Of a stretch of 18,813 nucleotides of DNA, positions 1 through 7,163 are shown piece after piece. Under the pieces are notes generated by a model. The model was not told the origin of the DNA and did no database searches. It worked only from the letters and a program-made list of their open reading frames with translations. Numbering within the stretch: the stretch's first letter is position 1; each line of letters starts with the position of its first letter. Position numbers and translations under genes: made by a program. The DNA is taken from positions 1-18,813 of the forward strand of contig DAOWCY010000142.1 of the NCBI GenBank assembly GCA_030639305.1, read 5' to 3'. Origin of the DNA: JAGLQA01 sp023135565 (GTDB lineage: Bacteria; Acidobacteriota; Aminicenantia; UBA2199).

Positions 1-166
1 AATTGACAGGAGATATTTTATTTTTTCTATATGCCGGAATATTTTCAAAAATATCCCCAAAAACAACAATTCGGGTGAGATTTAGAGAAATAGTTTGTTT
101 TTAACAATATTTCGCGAAATGACTTTTTACGAGACCATCAGAACTGAATAGTTACTTTTAAATCGG

Positions 167-196
167 TTGATAATAATATAGTATTCGTGGTATAAT
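167..196 (+). promoter_or_regulatory. Sigma70-type promoter of the acyltransferase gene
   Basis: TTGATA (167-172), an 18-nt spacer and a perfect TATAAT (191-196). The expected transcription start, about 7 nt past the -10, falls near 203, only a few bases before the ATG at 207. No Shine-Dalgarno precedes that ATG, so a leaderless or nearly leaderless mRNA is inferred. The rest of 1-206 is AT-rich and shows no gene. Confidence 0.6.
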
Positions 197-206
197 AAAC
201 TAATCT

Positions 207-1016
207 ATGAAAAATTATTTTCCGAAAGATAGTTATGATACGCCGCCGGGCACTCCCCGTTATTGGGGTGATAGGCTGTTGCTCGGTTCCCGCTGGGGAT
301 TTTTTGTCCCCTTCATCTGGGATATAATCCTGGGCAGTCGCAAGCAGGCTGTCAAGGGACTATACGATGATGAAGCCTGGGTGAAAACCTGCTTCAAAGT
401 GCTGAGATACATCGAAAAATGCGGCGGACGTTTCCATATCAAGGGCATCGATAATATCAGGAAGTCCCCGGATTCGCCCCTGGTTGTTGTCGGCAATCAT
501 ATGAGTTCTTTAGAGACGGCTGTATTTCCTGCTATTATCGCTTCCATCCGGCCGGTAACTTATGTAGTAAAAGAGAGCCTGGTTAAGCAGCGGGTATTCG
601 GCCCCATAATGCGGTCGCGGGATCCCGTAGTTGTGGGCAGGAAGAACCCCAGGGAAGACCTGGTCAAAGTTTTAAAAGAGGGCCGGGAAATCTTGCAAGG
701 TGGGCGTTCCCTGATTATTTTTCCCCAGAGTACCCGGAATGTTGAATTCGATCCTTCTAAATTCAACACCCTGGGAGTGAAGTTGGCCCAAAGGGCCGGT
801 GTAAAAGTACTGCCTGTGGCGATTAAAACCGATTTTTGGGGTAACAATAAGATCGAGGCCATTAAAGACTTTGGCCCCCTTTCCCGGGACAAGCCGATTT
901 ATATGACCTTTGGTGAGCCCATGGAGATTAAAGGGAACGGCAAAGAGGAGCACCGCCGGATAATAGACTTTATTACCTCCCACCTCAAGGAATGGGACAG
1001 TCCTATAGCCGGTTAA
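207..1016 (+). CDS. PlsC-type lysophosphatidate (1-acylglycerol-3-phosphate) acyltransferase
   Basis: A 269-residue protein of the PlsC/LPLAT family, which transfers an acyl group to lysophosphatidate at the inner membrane during phospholipid synthesis. The catalytic block is NHMSSLE (His98, Glu103), an H-X4-E where the usual family motif is H-X4-D. It is followed by the glycerophosphate-binding block FGPIMRSRDPVVVGR and by FPQSTRN (172-178) in place of the common FPEGTRS. The fold order (N-terminal hydrophobic stretch with GFFVPFIWDIIL, H-X4-E, FGPIMR, FPQSTR, then LPVAIKTD) is otherwise normal and the length is typical. A bacterial subgroup with NHMS-LE and FPQ-TR motifs exists as far as I recall, so the variants probably mark a subfamily rather than an inactive enzyme. 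The exact acyl acceptor is not certain. It has its own promoter and no ribosome binding site, and is convergent with the next gene. Confidence 0.85.
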   Translation: MKNYFPKDSYDTPPGTPRYWGDRLLLGSRWGFFVPFIWDIILGSRKQAVKGLYDDEAWVKTCFKVLRYIEKCGGRFHIKGIDNIRKSPDSPLVVVGNHMSSLETAVFPAIIASIRPVTYVVKESLVKQRVFGPIMRSRDPVVVGRKNPREDLVKVLKEGREILQGGRSLIIFPQSTRNVEFDPSKFNTLGVKLAQRAGVKVLPVAIKTDFWGNNKIEAIKDFGPLSRDKPIYMTFGEPMEIKGNGKEEHRRIIDFITSHLKEWDSPIAG

Positions 1017-1152
1017 TAACCCGCTTATACGTGTGTTCGACCGCGTCAAAATCAAAAATCCGGGATCGCGCAGAGATCGAGCAAGAAACAAATTCTGACT
1101 TCCGAAATTCAAATGACCAAAAAAATATCTCGAAACGCTCTACCAGCGTACT

Positions 1153-1214
1153 TTTGTTTTGAATTTTGAGAATTTTAATTTTGGATTTGTTTCGGATTTT
1201 GGATTTCGGGCTTT
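1153..1214. repeat. Degenerate AT-rich heptamer-like simple repeat
   Basis: Read on the minus strand, this stretch is a run of near-repeated short units (GAAATCC, AAAATCC, AAACAAATCC, AAAATT, AAAATTC). It lies between the two convergent genes and supplies the last codons and the stop of the minus-strand gene at 1175-1447. Confidence 0.5.
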
Positions 1215-1447
1215 TGGTGCACTGCCGCGGAGCGGCTTATAGGGTGCCCGCGCCGCGGGCGTTTGCCCGGCATCGAGAAGACTAAACCCATCACTGCCCC
1301 ATAACCCATACTGATATAGGGATTCGAAGAGATCGGGCAGGTATTGCCCGAACAACCGATAAAATAGTAGTAAGCAAAACCGCCGAGGACTCCCAAACCG
1401 GGAAAGAGTACCCGGCGAAACCATTTATTTTTTAGTAATTTTTTCAT
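1175..1447 (-). CDS. Small membrane protein, DUF6132-like, with an abnormal C-terminal tail
   Basis: A 90-residue protein. The first ~60 residues match what I recall of the DUF6132 family: a basic N-terminus (MKKLLKNKWFRR), a hydrophobic glycine-rich segment, YYYFIGCSGNTCPISSNP with paired cysteines (Cys33, Cys38), then a second hydrophobic helix (YGAVMGLVFS). It is probably an inner-membrane protein of unknown function; the CxxxxC pair could bind a metal or form a disulfide. Family members normally end soon after the second helix. Here about 30 further residues, rich in Pro, Arg and Gln, are read through a GC-rich hairpin (1224-1236) and the simple repeat, suggesting the original stop was lost and non-coding repeat was captured. 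The start at 1447 is preceded by a weak GGTG (1456-1453) and, further up, by a perfect promoter. Confidence 0.72.
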   Translation of the reverse strand: MKKLLKNKWFRRVLFPGLGVLGGFAYYYFIGCSGNTCPISSNPYISMGYGAVMGLVFSMPGKRPRRGHPISRSAAVHQKPEIQNPKQIQN

Positions 1448-1488
1448 TTTTTCACCATAATAATAATTGCGCTAAATTTTATCGTTAA

Positions 1489-1517
1489 ATTATAACAAAT
1501 AAATGGCTTCCTGTCAA
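1489..1517 (-). promoter_or_regulatory. Perfect consensus sigma70 promoter of the DUF6132-like gene
   Basis: On the minus strand: TTGACA (1517-1512), exactly 17 nt, then TATAAT (1494-1489) with an upstream TG (extended -10, TGTTATAAT). The start of transcription is expected near 1482, giving a leader of about 35 nt. The -35 box sits 5 bp from the edge of dispersed repeat copy A. Confidence 0.85.
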
Positions 1518-1522
1518 AAAAA

Positions 1523-1697
1523 CCTAAAATTCCCATCAAAATGCGAAAACTTCTGTGCAGCCTGCATAAAGCGGTTAATTTTTTTCCTGGACGTATCGCT
1601 TATGAGAAGTTTTTGGAAGTCCGGAAGGCCACTTGCGCGGCAGGGCAACAGCCCCGTTTCAAAAAGGTTTTTGGCCGCCGGAGGCAAAGTTGATAGG
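1523..1697 (+). repeat. Dispersed intergenic repeat, copy A
   Basis: About 175 bp that align with 14014-14163. Shared blocks include CCTAAAATTCCCATCAAAAT, GCAGCCTGC, ACGTATCGCT, AAGTTTTTGGAAGTCC and TTTCAAAAAGG followed by GGCCGCCGGAGGCAAA. Copy A has about 24 extra bases (around 1628-1657) in the middle. No transposase, no obvious terminal inverted repeats and no clear target duplication are seen. Confidence 0.8.
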
Positions 1698-1736
1698 TAA
1701 GCCGGGGGATAAAATGGGGATTTTTTTTTTGAAAGC

Positions 1737-1788
1737 GACAAATTTTGTCACTAAAAGAGGACAATTGCACGAAATTTTGTCACAAAAT
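1737..1788. promoter_or_regulatory. Pair of operator-like dyads upstream of the protease gene
   Basis: GACAAA-T-TTTGTC (1737-1749) is a perfect 6-1-6 inverted repeat. ATTTTGT-C-ACAAAAT (1774-1788) is a perfect 7-1-7 inverted repeat. Both contain AAATTTTGTCAC, giving a direct repeat with starts 32 bp apart (1740 and 1772), about three helical turns. They lie about 210-260 bp before the protease start and about 255-305 bp behind the divergent promoter. The binding protein is unknown. Between 1789 and 1950 I see no gene. Confidence 0.45.
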
Positions 1789-1953
1789 CGACATACCTAA
1801 AAAAACCAGGTTTACCCGCAAACTGCCGGAAAATCCAGTCAGGACTTGTATAACCGCAAATTTTCCCGGGGAACCGGTATTTTGGTAAGAAAAATGCTAC
1901 AGTACCCGGCACTTAATTTTGCGGTGCCGCTGAATTTAAATTTTACCAGGGAG

Positions 1954-1989
1954 GCGGACGGCGTCCGCAGCCTATTATTAATCAAGGAG
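1954..1989 (+). promoter_or_regulatory. Leader hairpin and Shine-Dalgarno of the protease gene
   Basis: GCGGAC-GGC-GTCCGC (1954-1968) forms a 6-bp hairpin 14 nt before a strong AAGGAGG (1983-1989). The spacing of 7 nt to the ATG at 1997 fixes the start. No convincing promoter hexamers are seen directly upstream. Confidence 0.5.
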
Positions 1990-1996
1990 GATAGTT

Positions 1997-4900
1997 ATGA
2001 AGCTATTTAAATTTGCCTTTGCGGTAATATTGTTGTTAAGTGTAACCGCGGCATTAGTTGCTAAAAGTGATGTTGAACTTGTTTCATCAACGGCCGATGA
2101 AACTGTTTTAAAATTTAAAATCACCTCATATGATTTTAAAAAAGTCAAAACCCCAACTGGTGAGGCAGTGGAATTGGTGATTCCCAACAGCGCCAAAAAC
2201 CTACAAAAAGGAGCCCCTGATGTTCCGAAATTAAGCGCATCGGTTTTAATCCCGGATAGGGCAAAAATGAAGGTGGAAGTCGGTGATTTTGATTTTATCG
2301 AAATTCCCAACGTTAACATTGCCCCTTCAAAGGGAAATTTAACCAGGAATATCAACCCGCAGGAAGTGCCTTATGTGTATGGCAAAGAGTATGAGACAGA
2401 TGCTTTTTATCCCGCTCAATTGGTGCAGTTAGGAAACCCCTATATTATTAGAGATTTCAGGGGACAGGCAGTGACTGTAAATCCTTTCCGCTACAATCCT
2501 GTCAGCAAAGTATTAAGAGTATACAAAGAAATAATAGTAAAGATTTCCGACACCGGGCATAAGGGTGAGAACCCCCTGGTACGCCAAAGAGCTCTCGATA
2601 AAATTTATCCTGAATTCAAGAATGTGTATTCCCGGCATTATATCAACTATGCCCCGGTGCGGGAAAGGTATACTCCCGTTGGGGATGCTTTAGGCAGTAT
2701 GTTGATCGTTTGTTACAGCAGTTTTATGGACGAAATGGCTGCTTTCGTATCCTGGAAAGAGAGCATCGGTTACAATGTCGATCTGGTCGATTATTCTACC
2801 ATCGGCAGTTCCGCGGCCTTAAAAAGTTATGTAACCAATTATTACAACAGTAACGGTTTGACTTTTTTACTTTTGGTAGGCGATCATGCCCAGGTGCCCA
2901 CCTCCAGTACTGCGGCCGGCGATTCCGATAATAACTACGGCTATATCCTGGGCAGCGATCACTATTTAGACATTTTTGTAGGACGTTTTTCCGCCGAAAC
3001 AGCAGCACATGTGACCACCCAGGTGCAGCGAACCATCCATTATGAGAGAGATTTAGTCTCTTCCGCCCCCTGGTTCAGGAAAGCAGTAGGCATGGGCTCT
3101 GCGGAAGGACCCGGCCACAGTGGTGAATATGATTACCGGCATATCGACAATATTTTGAGTGATTGCAGTAGTTACGGCTACACCACTTACACCAACCACC
3201 AGAGCGGCGGCAGTACCGCCAATTTGACCAATTTGGTCAACAACGGCGCCGGCGTTATGTTTTACTGTGGTCATGGCAGTGAGACAGCCTGGACCTGCGG
3301 TTGGAATTTTAGCACTGCGAATGTGAATGCCCTGACCAATGATTACAAACTGCCCTTCATCTTCAGCGTAGCCTGTGTAATCGGTGATTTCAAAAACCGC
3401 ACCTGTTTTTGTGAGTCCTGGCTGCGAGCTACCAATAACGGCAATCCCACCGGGGCGGTGGCTCACTGCGGTTCCACCATCAACCAGGACTGGGAACCGC
3501 CCATGGATGCCCAGGATGAAATGGCCGATATTTTGACAACCGCGGGCAAAAGGACTTTTGGCGGTGTATTTGTGAACGGTATGTTTAAGATGATAGATAT
3601 GAATGGAACCAGCGGTCAAAATATGGCCGACACCTGGACCTGTTTCGGCGATCCTTCGCTGCAACTGCGCACTCCGGGAACGCCAAATGGCCCGGGACCG
3701 GTTACAACCGGTTCTGTTACTGTTACTTCTCCCAATGGCGGTGAGAATTGGGTATCCGGTTCCACCCGTAATATTACCTGGACTTCCTCCGGCATCTCCG
3801 GGGATGTAAAGATCACCCTGCTGCGGAACGGCGATACGGTAGGAGTTATCACCGCCGCTGTTAGCGCTGCGTCAGGTTCCTATTCCTGGACAGTGGGCCG
3901 GCATCTCGTAGGAACAGTCACACCTGGAACCGGTTATACCATAAAGATAAAAGAAAAAGACACAGCCGTCGTAGATTTAAGTGATGCCTCTTTCGATATA
4001 GTTGCATCGACCCAGCCCACATTAACAGTGACTTCGCCTAATGGCGGTGAGGTCTGGGTATCCGGTTCCAGCCGTAATATTACCTGGACCTCCTCCGGCA
4101 TCTCCGGGGATGTAAAGATAATCCTGCTGCAGAATGGGGTATCTATAGGCGTTATAACAACCGCTGTTAGCGCCGCGGCCGGTTCTTATTCCTGGACGGT
4201 AGGCCGGCATCTCGGAGGAACAGCCACACCCGGAACCGGTTATACCATAAAGATCAGGTCAAAAGATATGGCTATCTCAGACACCGGTGATGCCCCTTTT
4301 GATATTGTTTCATCGACTCAACCAACTTTAACTGTGACTTCTCCCAACGGCGGCGAGGATTGGGTATCCGGTTCCAGCCGTAATATTACCTGGACCTCTT
4401 CCGGCATCTCCGGGGATGTGAAGATAATCCTGCTGCAGAATGGGGTATCTATAGGCGTTATAACAACCGCTGTTAACGCCGCGGCCGGTTTTTATTCCTG
4501 GACGGTGGGCCGGCATCTCGACGGATTTATCTCAGCCGGGTCCGGTTATACCATCAAGATCAGATCAAAAGATATGGCTATCTCAGACACCGGTGATGCC
4601 CCTTTTGATATCGTTTCATCGACGCAGACCACTTTAACTGTGGCTTCGCCCAATGGCGGTGAAGATTGGTTATCCGGCTCCACGCGTAATATTACCTGGA
4701 CCTCTTCCGGCGTTTCCGGGGATGTGAAGATAATCCTGCTGCGGAACGGGGTATCTATAGGCGTAATAACAACCGCTGTTAGCGCCGCGGCCGGTTCTTA
4801 TTCCTGGACGGTAGGCCGGCATCTCGGAGGAACAGCCACACCGGGAACCGGTTATAGCATAAAAATCAGGTCTAAAGATATGGCTATCGCGGATACCGGT

Positions 4901-6022
4901 GATGCTGCTTTTGAAATTTCTCCAGGGGCTGGCGGTGCATCCTGGACGTTTATGGTCTATCTCGATGGCGACAACAACCTGGAAGAAGCAGGCATAGACG
5001 ATTTCTTAGAAATGTCGGCAGCCGGTTCTACCGCTGATGTGAATATTGTGGCGCAATTTGACCGCATTGCCGGTTATGATTCGAGTTATGGAAATTGGAC
5101 GGGCACGAAACGTTTTTATATTACCCCCGGGTTGACTCCTGATGCAGCCAATGCGGTGCAGGACTTAGGGGAAGTCAATATGGCGGACCCTGCCGTGCTG
5201 TCCGGTTTTGTGAATTGGGCTAAGGCAAATTATCCAGCCACCAACTATGCGCTCATATTGTGGAACCATGGGGACGGCTGGCGACGGAGTGGAGAGAAGC
5301 CGGTAAGAGCCATCTGTTGGGATGACACCAGCGGCGGTGATTGTCTTTACACCGCGGAAATCAGGAGTGCTTTAGATGCCGTCGCAGGTGTTCAATTAAT
5401 CGGTTTTGATGCCTGTCTCATGGGTATGGTTGAAGTTGCTTATGAAATAAAGGATTATGGCCAGGTCATGGTGGCTTCCGAGGAGGTCGAACCCTGGAAT
5501 GGTTGGCCTTATGATACGGTATTAGGTGATTTAACGGCGCATCCGGCCTGGACGGCTGAACAATTAGGATTTGCCATTGTAGAGCGTTATAATGAATCTT
5601 ATTGGAGTGGTGAAACCCAGGCGGCCATAGATTTGACTAATATGGGTACGCTGGCAGCAGCCATCGACGCTTTTGCCCAGTCTATGATAAATAACTGGAA
5701 CAGCAATCACACGGCCGTAAAAACAGCGGCGCAGAATGTAATAACCGCGATTAACAATACGGTTATTAATGAGAAGCATGGCAGTTGGTGGCCTGGAGCT
5801 CACGGGCTGGCTATTTATTTCCCGGACACGGCAGCGTGGTTTGATCCCGATTATGATGGAACTATAATTAGTTTTGCCGCGGACACTCACTGGGAAGATT
5901 TTTTGCAGGTATTTTACAGTTCCATGGCAGGTTCCTGGATAGATAATGCCAGGTATTTTTCCCAAGAGTTCTATTATTATGAACATATCGACCTGTACGA
6001 TTTCTGCCAGCAGTTACAGTAG
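1997..6022 (+). CDS. Secreted double cysteine protease: gingipain-type (C25) plus clostripain-type (C11)
   Basis: A 1341-residue exported protein. Residues 1-22 form a signal peptide, with cleavage probable after ALVA. Residues ~25-190 resemble the C25 propeptide. A gingipain-type catalytic domain (~235-555) carries YCGHGSETAW (His426) and SVACVIGDF (Cys460), the same order and nearly the same spacing as the gingipain His/Cys dyad. Four 102-residue repeats follow (~573-975), each beginning TSPNGGExW and containing NITWTSSG, a Kre9/KNH-like beta-sandwich. A clostripain-type domain (~980-1310) has LILWNHGDGW (His1091) and GFDACLMGMVE (Cys1140). Both families belong to clan CD and often cleave after Arg or Lys, so two activities in one chain are inferred, with self-processing likely. 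No C-terminal sorting domain is recognised. A strong AAGGAGG sets the start. The gene stands alone and is followed by a hairpin. Confidence 0.9.
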   Translation: MKLFKFAFAVILLLSVTAALVAKSDVELVSSTADETVLKFKITSYDFKKVKTPTGEAVELVIPNSAKNLQKGAPDVPKLSASVLIPDRAKMKVEVGDFDFIEIPNVNIAPSKGNLTRNINPQEVPYVYGKEYETDAFYPAQLVQLGNPYIIRDFRGQAVTVNPFRYNPVSKVLRVYKEIIVKISDTGHKGENPLVRQRALDKIYPEFKNVYSRHYINYAPVRERYTPVGDALGSMLIVCYSSFMDEMAAFVSWKESIGYNVDLVDYSTIGSSAALKSYVTNYYNSNGLTFLLLVGDHAQVPTSSTAAGDSDNNYGYILGSDHYLDIFVGRFSAETAAHVTTQVQRTIHYERDLVSSAPWFRKAVGMGSAEGPGHSGEYDYRHIDNILSDCSSYGYTTYTNHQSGGSTANLTNLVNNGAGVMFYCGHGSETAWTCGWNFSTANVNALTNDYKLPFIFSVACVIGDFKNRTCFCESWLRATNNGNPTGAVAHCGSTINQDWEPPMDAQDEMADILTTAGKRTFGGVFVNGMFKMIDMNGTSGQNMADTWTCFGDPSLQLRTPGTPNGPGPVTTGSVTVTSPNGGENWVSGSTRNITWTSSGISGDVKITLLRNGDTVGVITAAVSAASGSYSWTVGRHLVGTVTPGTGYTIKIKEKDTAVVDLSDASFDIVASTQPTLTVTSPNGGEVWVSGSSRNITWTSSGISGDVKIILLQNGVSIGVITTAVSAAAGSYSWTVGRHLGGTATPGTGYTIKIRSKDMAISDTGDAPFDIVSSTQPTLTVTSPNGGEDWVSGSSRNITWTSSGISGDVKIILLQNGVSIGVITTAVNAAAGFYSWTVGRHLDGFISAGSGYTIKIRSKDMAISDTGDAPFDIVSSTQTTLTVASPNGGEDWLSGSTRNITWTSSGVSGDVKIILLRNGVSIGVITTAVSAAAGSYSWTVGRHLGGTATPGTGYSIKIRSKDMAIADTGDAAFEISPGAGGASWTFMVYLDGDNNLEEAGIDDFLEMSAAGSTADVNIVAQFDRIAGYDSSYGNWTGTKRFYITPGLTPDAANAVQDLGEVNMADPAVLSGFVNWAKANYPATNYALILWNHGDGWRRSGEKPVRAICWDDTSGGDCLYTAEIRSALDAVAGVQLIGFDACLMGMVEVAYEIKDYGQVMVASEEVEPWNGWPYDTVLGDLTAHPAWTAEQLGFAIVERYNESYWSGETQAAIDLTNMGTLAAAIDAFAQSMINNWNSNHTAVKTAAQNVITAINNTVINEKHGSWWPGAHGLAIYFPDTAAWFDPDYDGTIISFAADTHWEDFLQVFYSSMAGSWIDNARYFSQEFYYYEHIDLYDFCQQLQ
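3713..4921 (+). repeat. Four in-frame 306-bp tandem repeats
   Basis: The TSPNGGE block recurs at 3725, 4031, 4337 and 4643, exactly 306 bp apart each time, so each unit is 102 codons. Units 2-4 are close to identical over long stretches at the DNA level (for example the codons for GDVKIILL and SIGVITTAV); unit 1 is more diverged. This pattern fits recent unequal recombination or gene conversion and predicts length variation between strains. Confidence 0.9.
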
Positions 6023-6075
6023 CGGAACATGGCGGTAGGTTGTAAGAAACCTCAATTTTAAGATAGATGTAGTTG

Positions 6076-6103
6076 GAAGAGACATGCTGCGGCATGTCTC
6101 TTC
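6076..6103 (+). terminator. Terminator-like hairpin after the protease gene
   Basis: A perfect 12-bp stem, GAAGAGACATGC / GCATGTCTCTTC, closes a TGCG loop about 50 nt past the stop. It is followed only by TAATTT, so the U-tract is weak, but stem strength and position fit termination. Confidence 0.6.
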
Positions 6104-6109
6104 TAATTT

Positions 6110-6142
6110 ACAGGGGATTTTGCTTCCTCGAATCCCCCCTGT
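6110..6142. other. Second hairpin in the intergenic region
   Basis: ACAGGGGATT (6110-6119) pairs with AAT-CC-CCCCTGT (6131-6142), leaving a two-base bulge. It lies directly after the terminator-like hairpin and may assist termination in either direction. No U-tract follows. Confidence 0.35.
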
Positions 6143-6169
6143 TATTCCCGGTTTGCCTGATATAAAATT

Positions 6170-6281
6170 ACTTTGCCTCCGGCGGCCCTGCCGGGTGACG
6201 CCCCCATTGGGTTCATCGTCGGGGCTAGCGGCATACCGCACCTTCAAAAAAGTTTGATCAAAACTTCTAATAATTGAGAAT
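6170..6281 (-). repeat. Divergent, inverted copy C of the dispersed repeat
   Basis: ACTTTGCCTCCGGCGGCC (6170-6187) is the exact reverse complement of 18 bp at the end of copy A (1673-1690). At the other side, AAAACTTCT (reverse complement AGAAGTTTT) matches the AGAAGTTTT of copy A. The middle differs and holds TTTGATCAAA, a 10-bp palindrome. Copy C therefore shares the outer blocks with A and B but has a replaced core. Confidence 0.55.
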
Positions 6282-6295
6282 CAAAAACGCTGCTT

Positions 6296-6331
6296 GCCGC
6301 GAAGCGGCTCAACGCTTCCCACCCACGTGGG
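6296..6331. other. GCCGC mini-hairpin and CCCACGTGGG palindrome
   Basis: GCCGC-GAA-GCGGC (6296-6308) is a small hairpin also present, with GGA as loop, at 1224-1236 inside the tail of the DUF6132-like gene. CCCACGTGGG (6322-6331) is a perfect 10-bp palindrome. Together with the preceding hairpins and copy C these are what the ~480-bp gene-free stretch before 6500 holds. Confidence 0.4.
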
Positions 6332-6393
6332 ATTATTTCACTCGTTTCCGGGTGAGGCGAGCATCATGAAGAACTGCCATTTTTTTTTAATAG

Positions 6394-6421
6394 TTGAAAG
6401 TTACCGGGAAATTAATATTTT
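6394..6421 (+). promoter_or_regulatory. Possible promoter of the 6500-13524 operon
   Basis: TTGAAA (6394-6399), 16 nt, TATTTT (6416-6421). This matches the consensus at 5/6 and 4/6 positions and would give a leader of about 70 nt. The region is AT-rich, so a chance match is possible. Confidence 0.3.
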
Positions 6422-6499
6422 TTAACTAATTGTTCTTGAATTTTCCCCTTACTTATGGTATTTAGTAATGATGGTAATAAATTAAAGGAGGCTGTAAAA

Positions 6500-7096
6500 A
6501 TGGCAGGAATAACGTATCAAATTTTCAACAACAGCAGTCATAGGGCTTTTTATAAGCATGGCAGCGAGGGACAGGGAATAGGGGAGGTAGGAAGCCAAAA
6601 TCCGATTCCCCCGGGAGGTGATAAGGCGGTGGCTGCTGCCGGTAATGAGGTTTTGCATATCTGGGCCGAAAATAGGCAAGGAGAACATCAGGATTGTTTT
6701 GTTGAGTTTCCTACAAGAGCAGCACTTGAAAGATTTGAGGGAGGAGAACTTGAAGCCGATGATTTTGAACTTAATATGACTTTTGATCCAGGTGCAAAAG
6801 AGTTTGTTCTAAGCGGAGAGCAGGATTTTCAAAGTGATATCGATTATCAGCAGCCGGTTGTTCAAGATGGCACAATAAATGTCCTGGTTAGAGTTAAAGA
6901 TCGTCCTCAAGTAAAAATTATTGATTTATTTCAAGAGTCAACGGTTATTTTAAAAATCGAGAACGGTGTTAATATTAATATCCGGAAGATGAGCCCCGAA
7001 TCCATAATGATGAAAGCCGATGAAGCAGAATTCTTTATGAGACCACAGGCCTCCGGCAAATTTGAGTTGTTTGTGGTGAATAAAAATGATCGATGA
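6500..7096 (+). CDS. Unknown 198-aa beta-rich protein, first gene of the operon
   Basis: I do not recognise a family. The start is placed at 6500 because AAAGGAGG (6484-6491) lies 8 nt before that ATG; an in-frame ATG at 6455 lacks any such site. There is no signal peptide or membrane segment, so as it stands the product is cytoplasmic, unless exported by another route. The first ~60 residues (ITYQIFNNSSHRAFYKHG, then NPIPPGGDKAVAAAGNE) suggest a beta-sandwich opening with a conserved-looking Asn and a Pro-Pro-Gly turn. The remainder alternates polar and hydrophobic residues and is acidic. The third gene of the operon has a similar opening (YIVRNDF, then IIPPGNTVIVQG), so the two may share a fold. 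The next gene starts 67 bp downstream. Confidence 0.75.
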   Translation: MAGITYQIFNNSSHRAFYKHGSEGQGIGEVGSQNPIPPGGDKAVAAAGNEVLHIWAENRQGEHQDCFVEFPTRAALERFEGGELEADDFELNMTFDPGAKEFVLSGEQDFQSDIDYQQPVVQDGTINVLVRVKDRPQVKIIDLFQESTVILKIENGVNINIRKMSPESIMMKADEAEFFMRPQASGKFELFVVNKNDR

Positions 7097-7163
7097 CGCG
7101 GATAAGAACAAACGAATCCAGGAAATTCGATTAAGATCATTTTAACTTGCAGGAAGTGATAGT

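Noticed and set aside
1503..1700. Plus-strand ORF with a peptide similar to one at 13961-14182 (both contain LKFPSKCEN and SKRFLAAGGK)
   Set aside because: Both lie within repeat copies A and B. The opposite strand is equally open and similar, base changes between copies are mostly amino-acid changing in either frame, and no ribosome binding site is present. The similarity is that of the DNA repeat, not of a gene.
3053..3664. 203-codon minus-strand ORF inside the protease gene
   Set aside because: It is antisense to the catalytic domain with both motif residues, has no start signals and no recognisable protein features.
6455..6499. Upstream in-frame start adding 15 residues to the 198-aa protein
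   Set aside because: No ribosome binding site precedes 6455, while the added codons contain the AAAGGAGG that serves the ATG at 6500.
6500..6700. Possible aegerolysin-like domain in the 198-aa protein
   Set aside because: Only a vague beta-sandwich pattern with a Gly/Asp turn is seen. Key aromatic and length features of that family are not evident, so no name was given.
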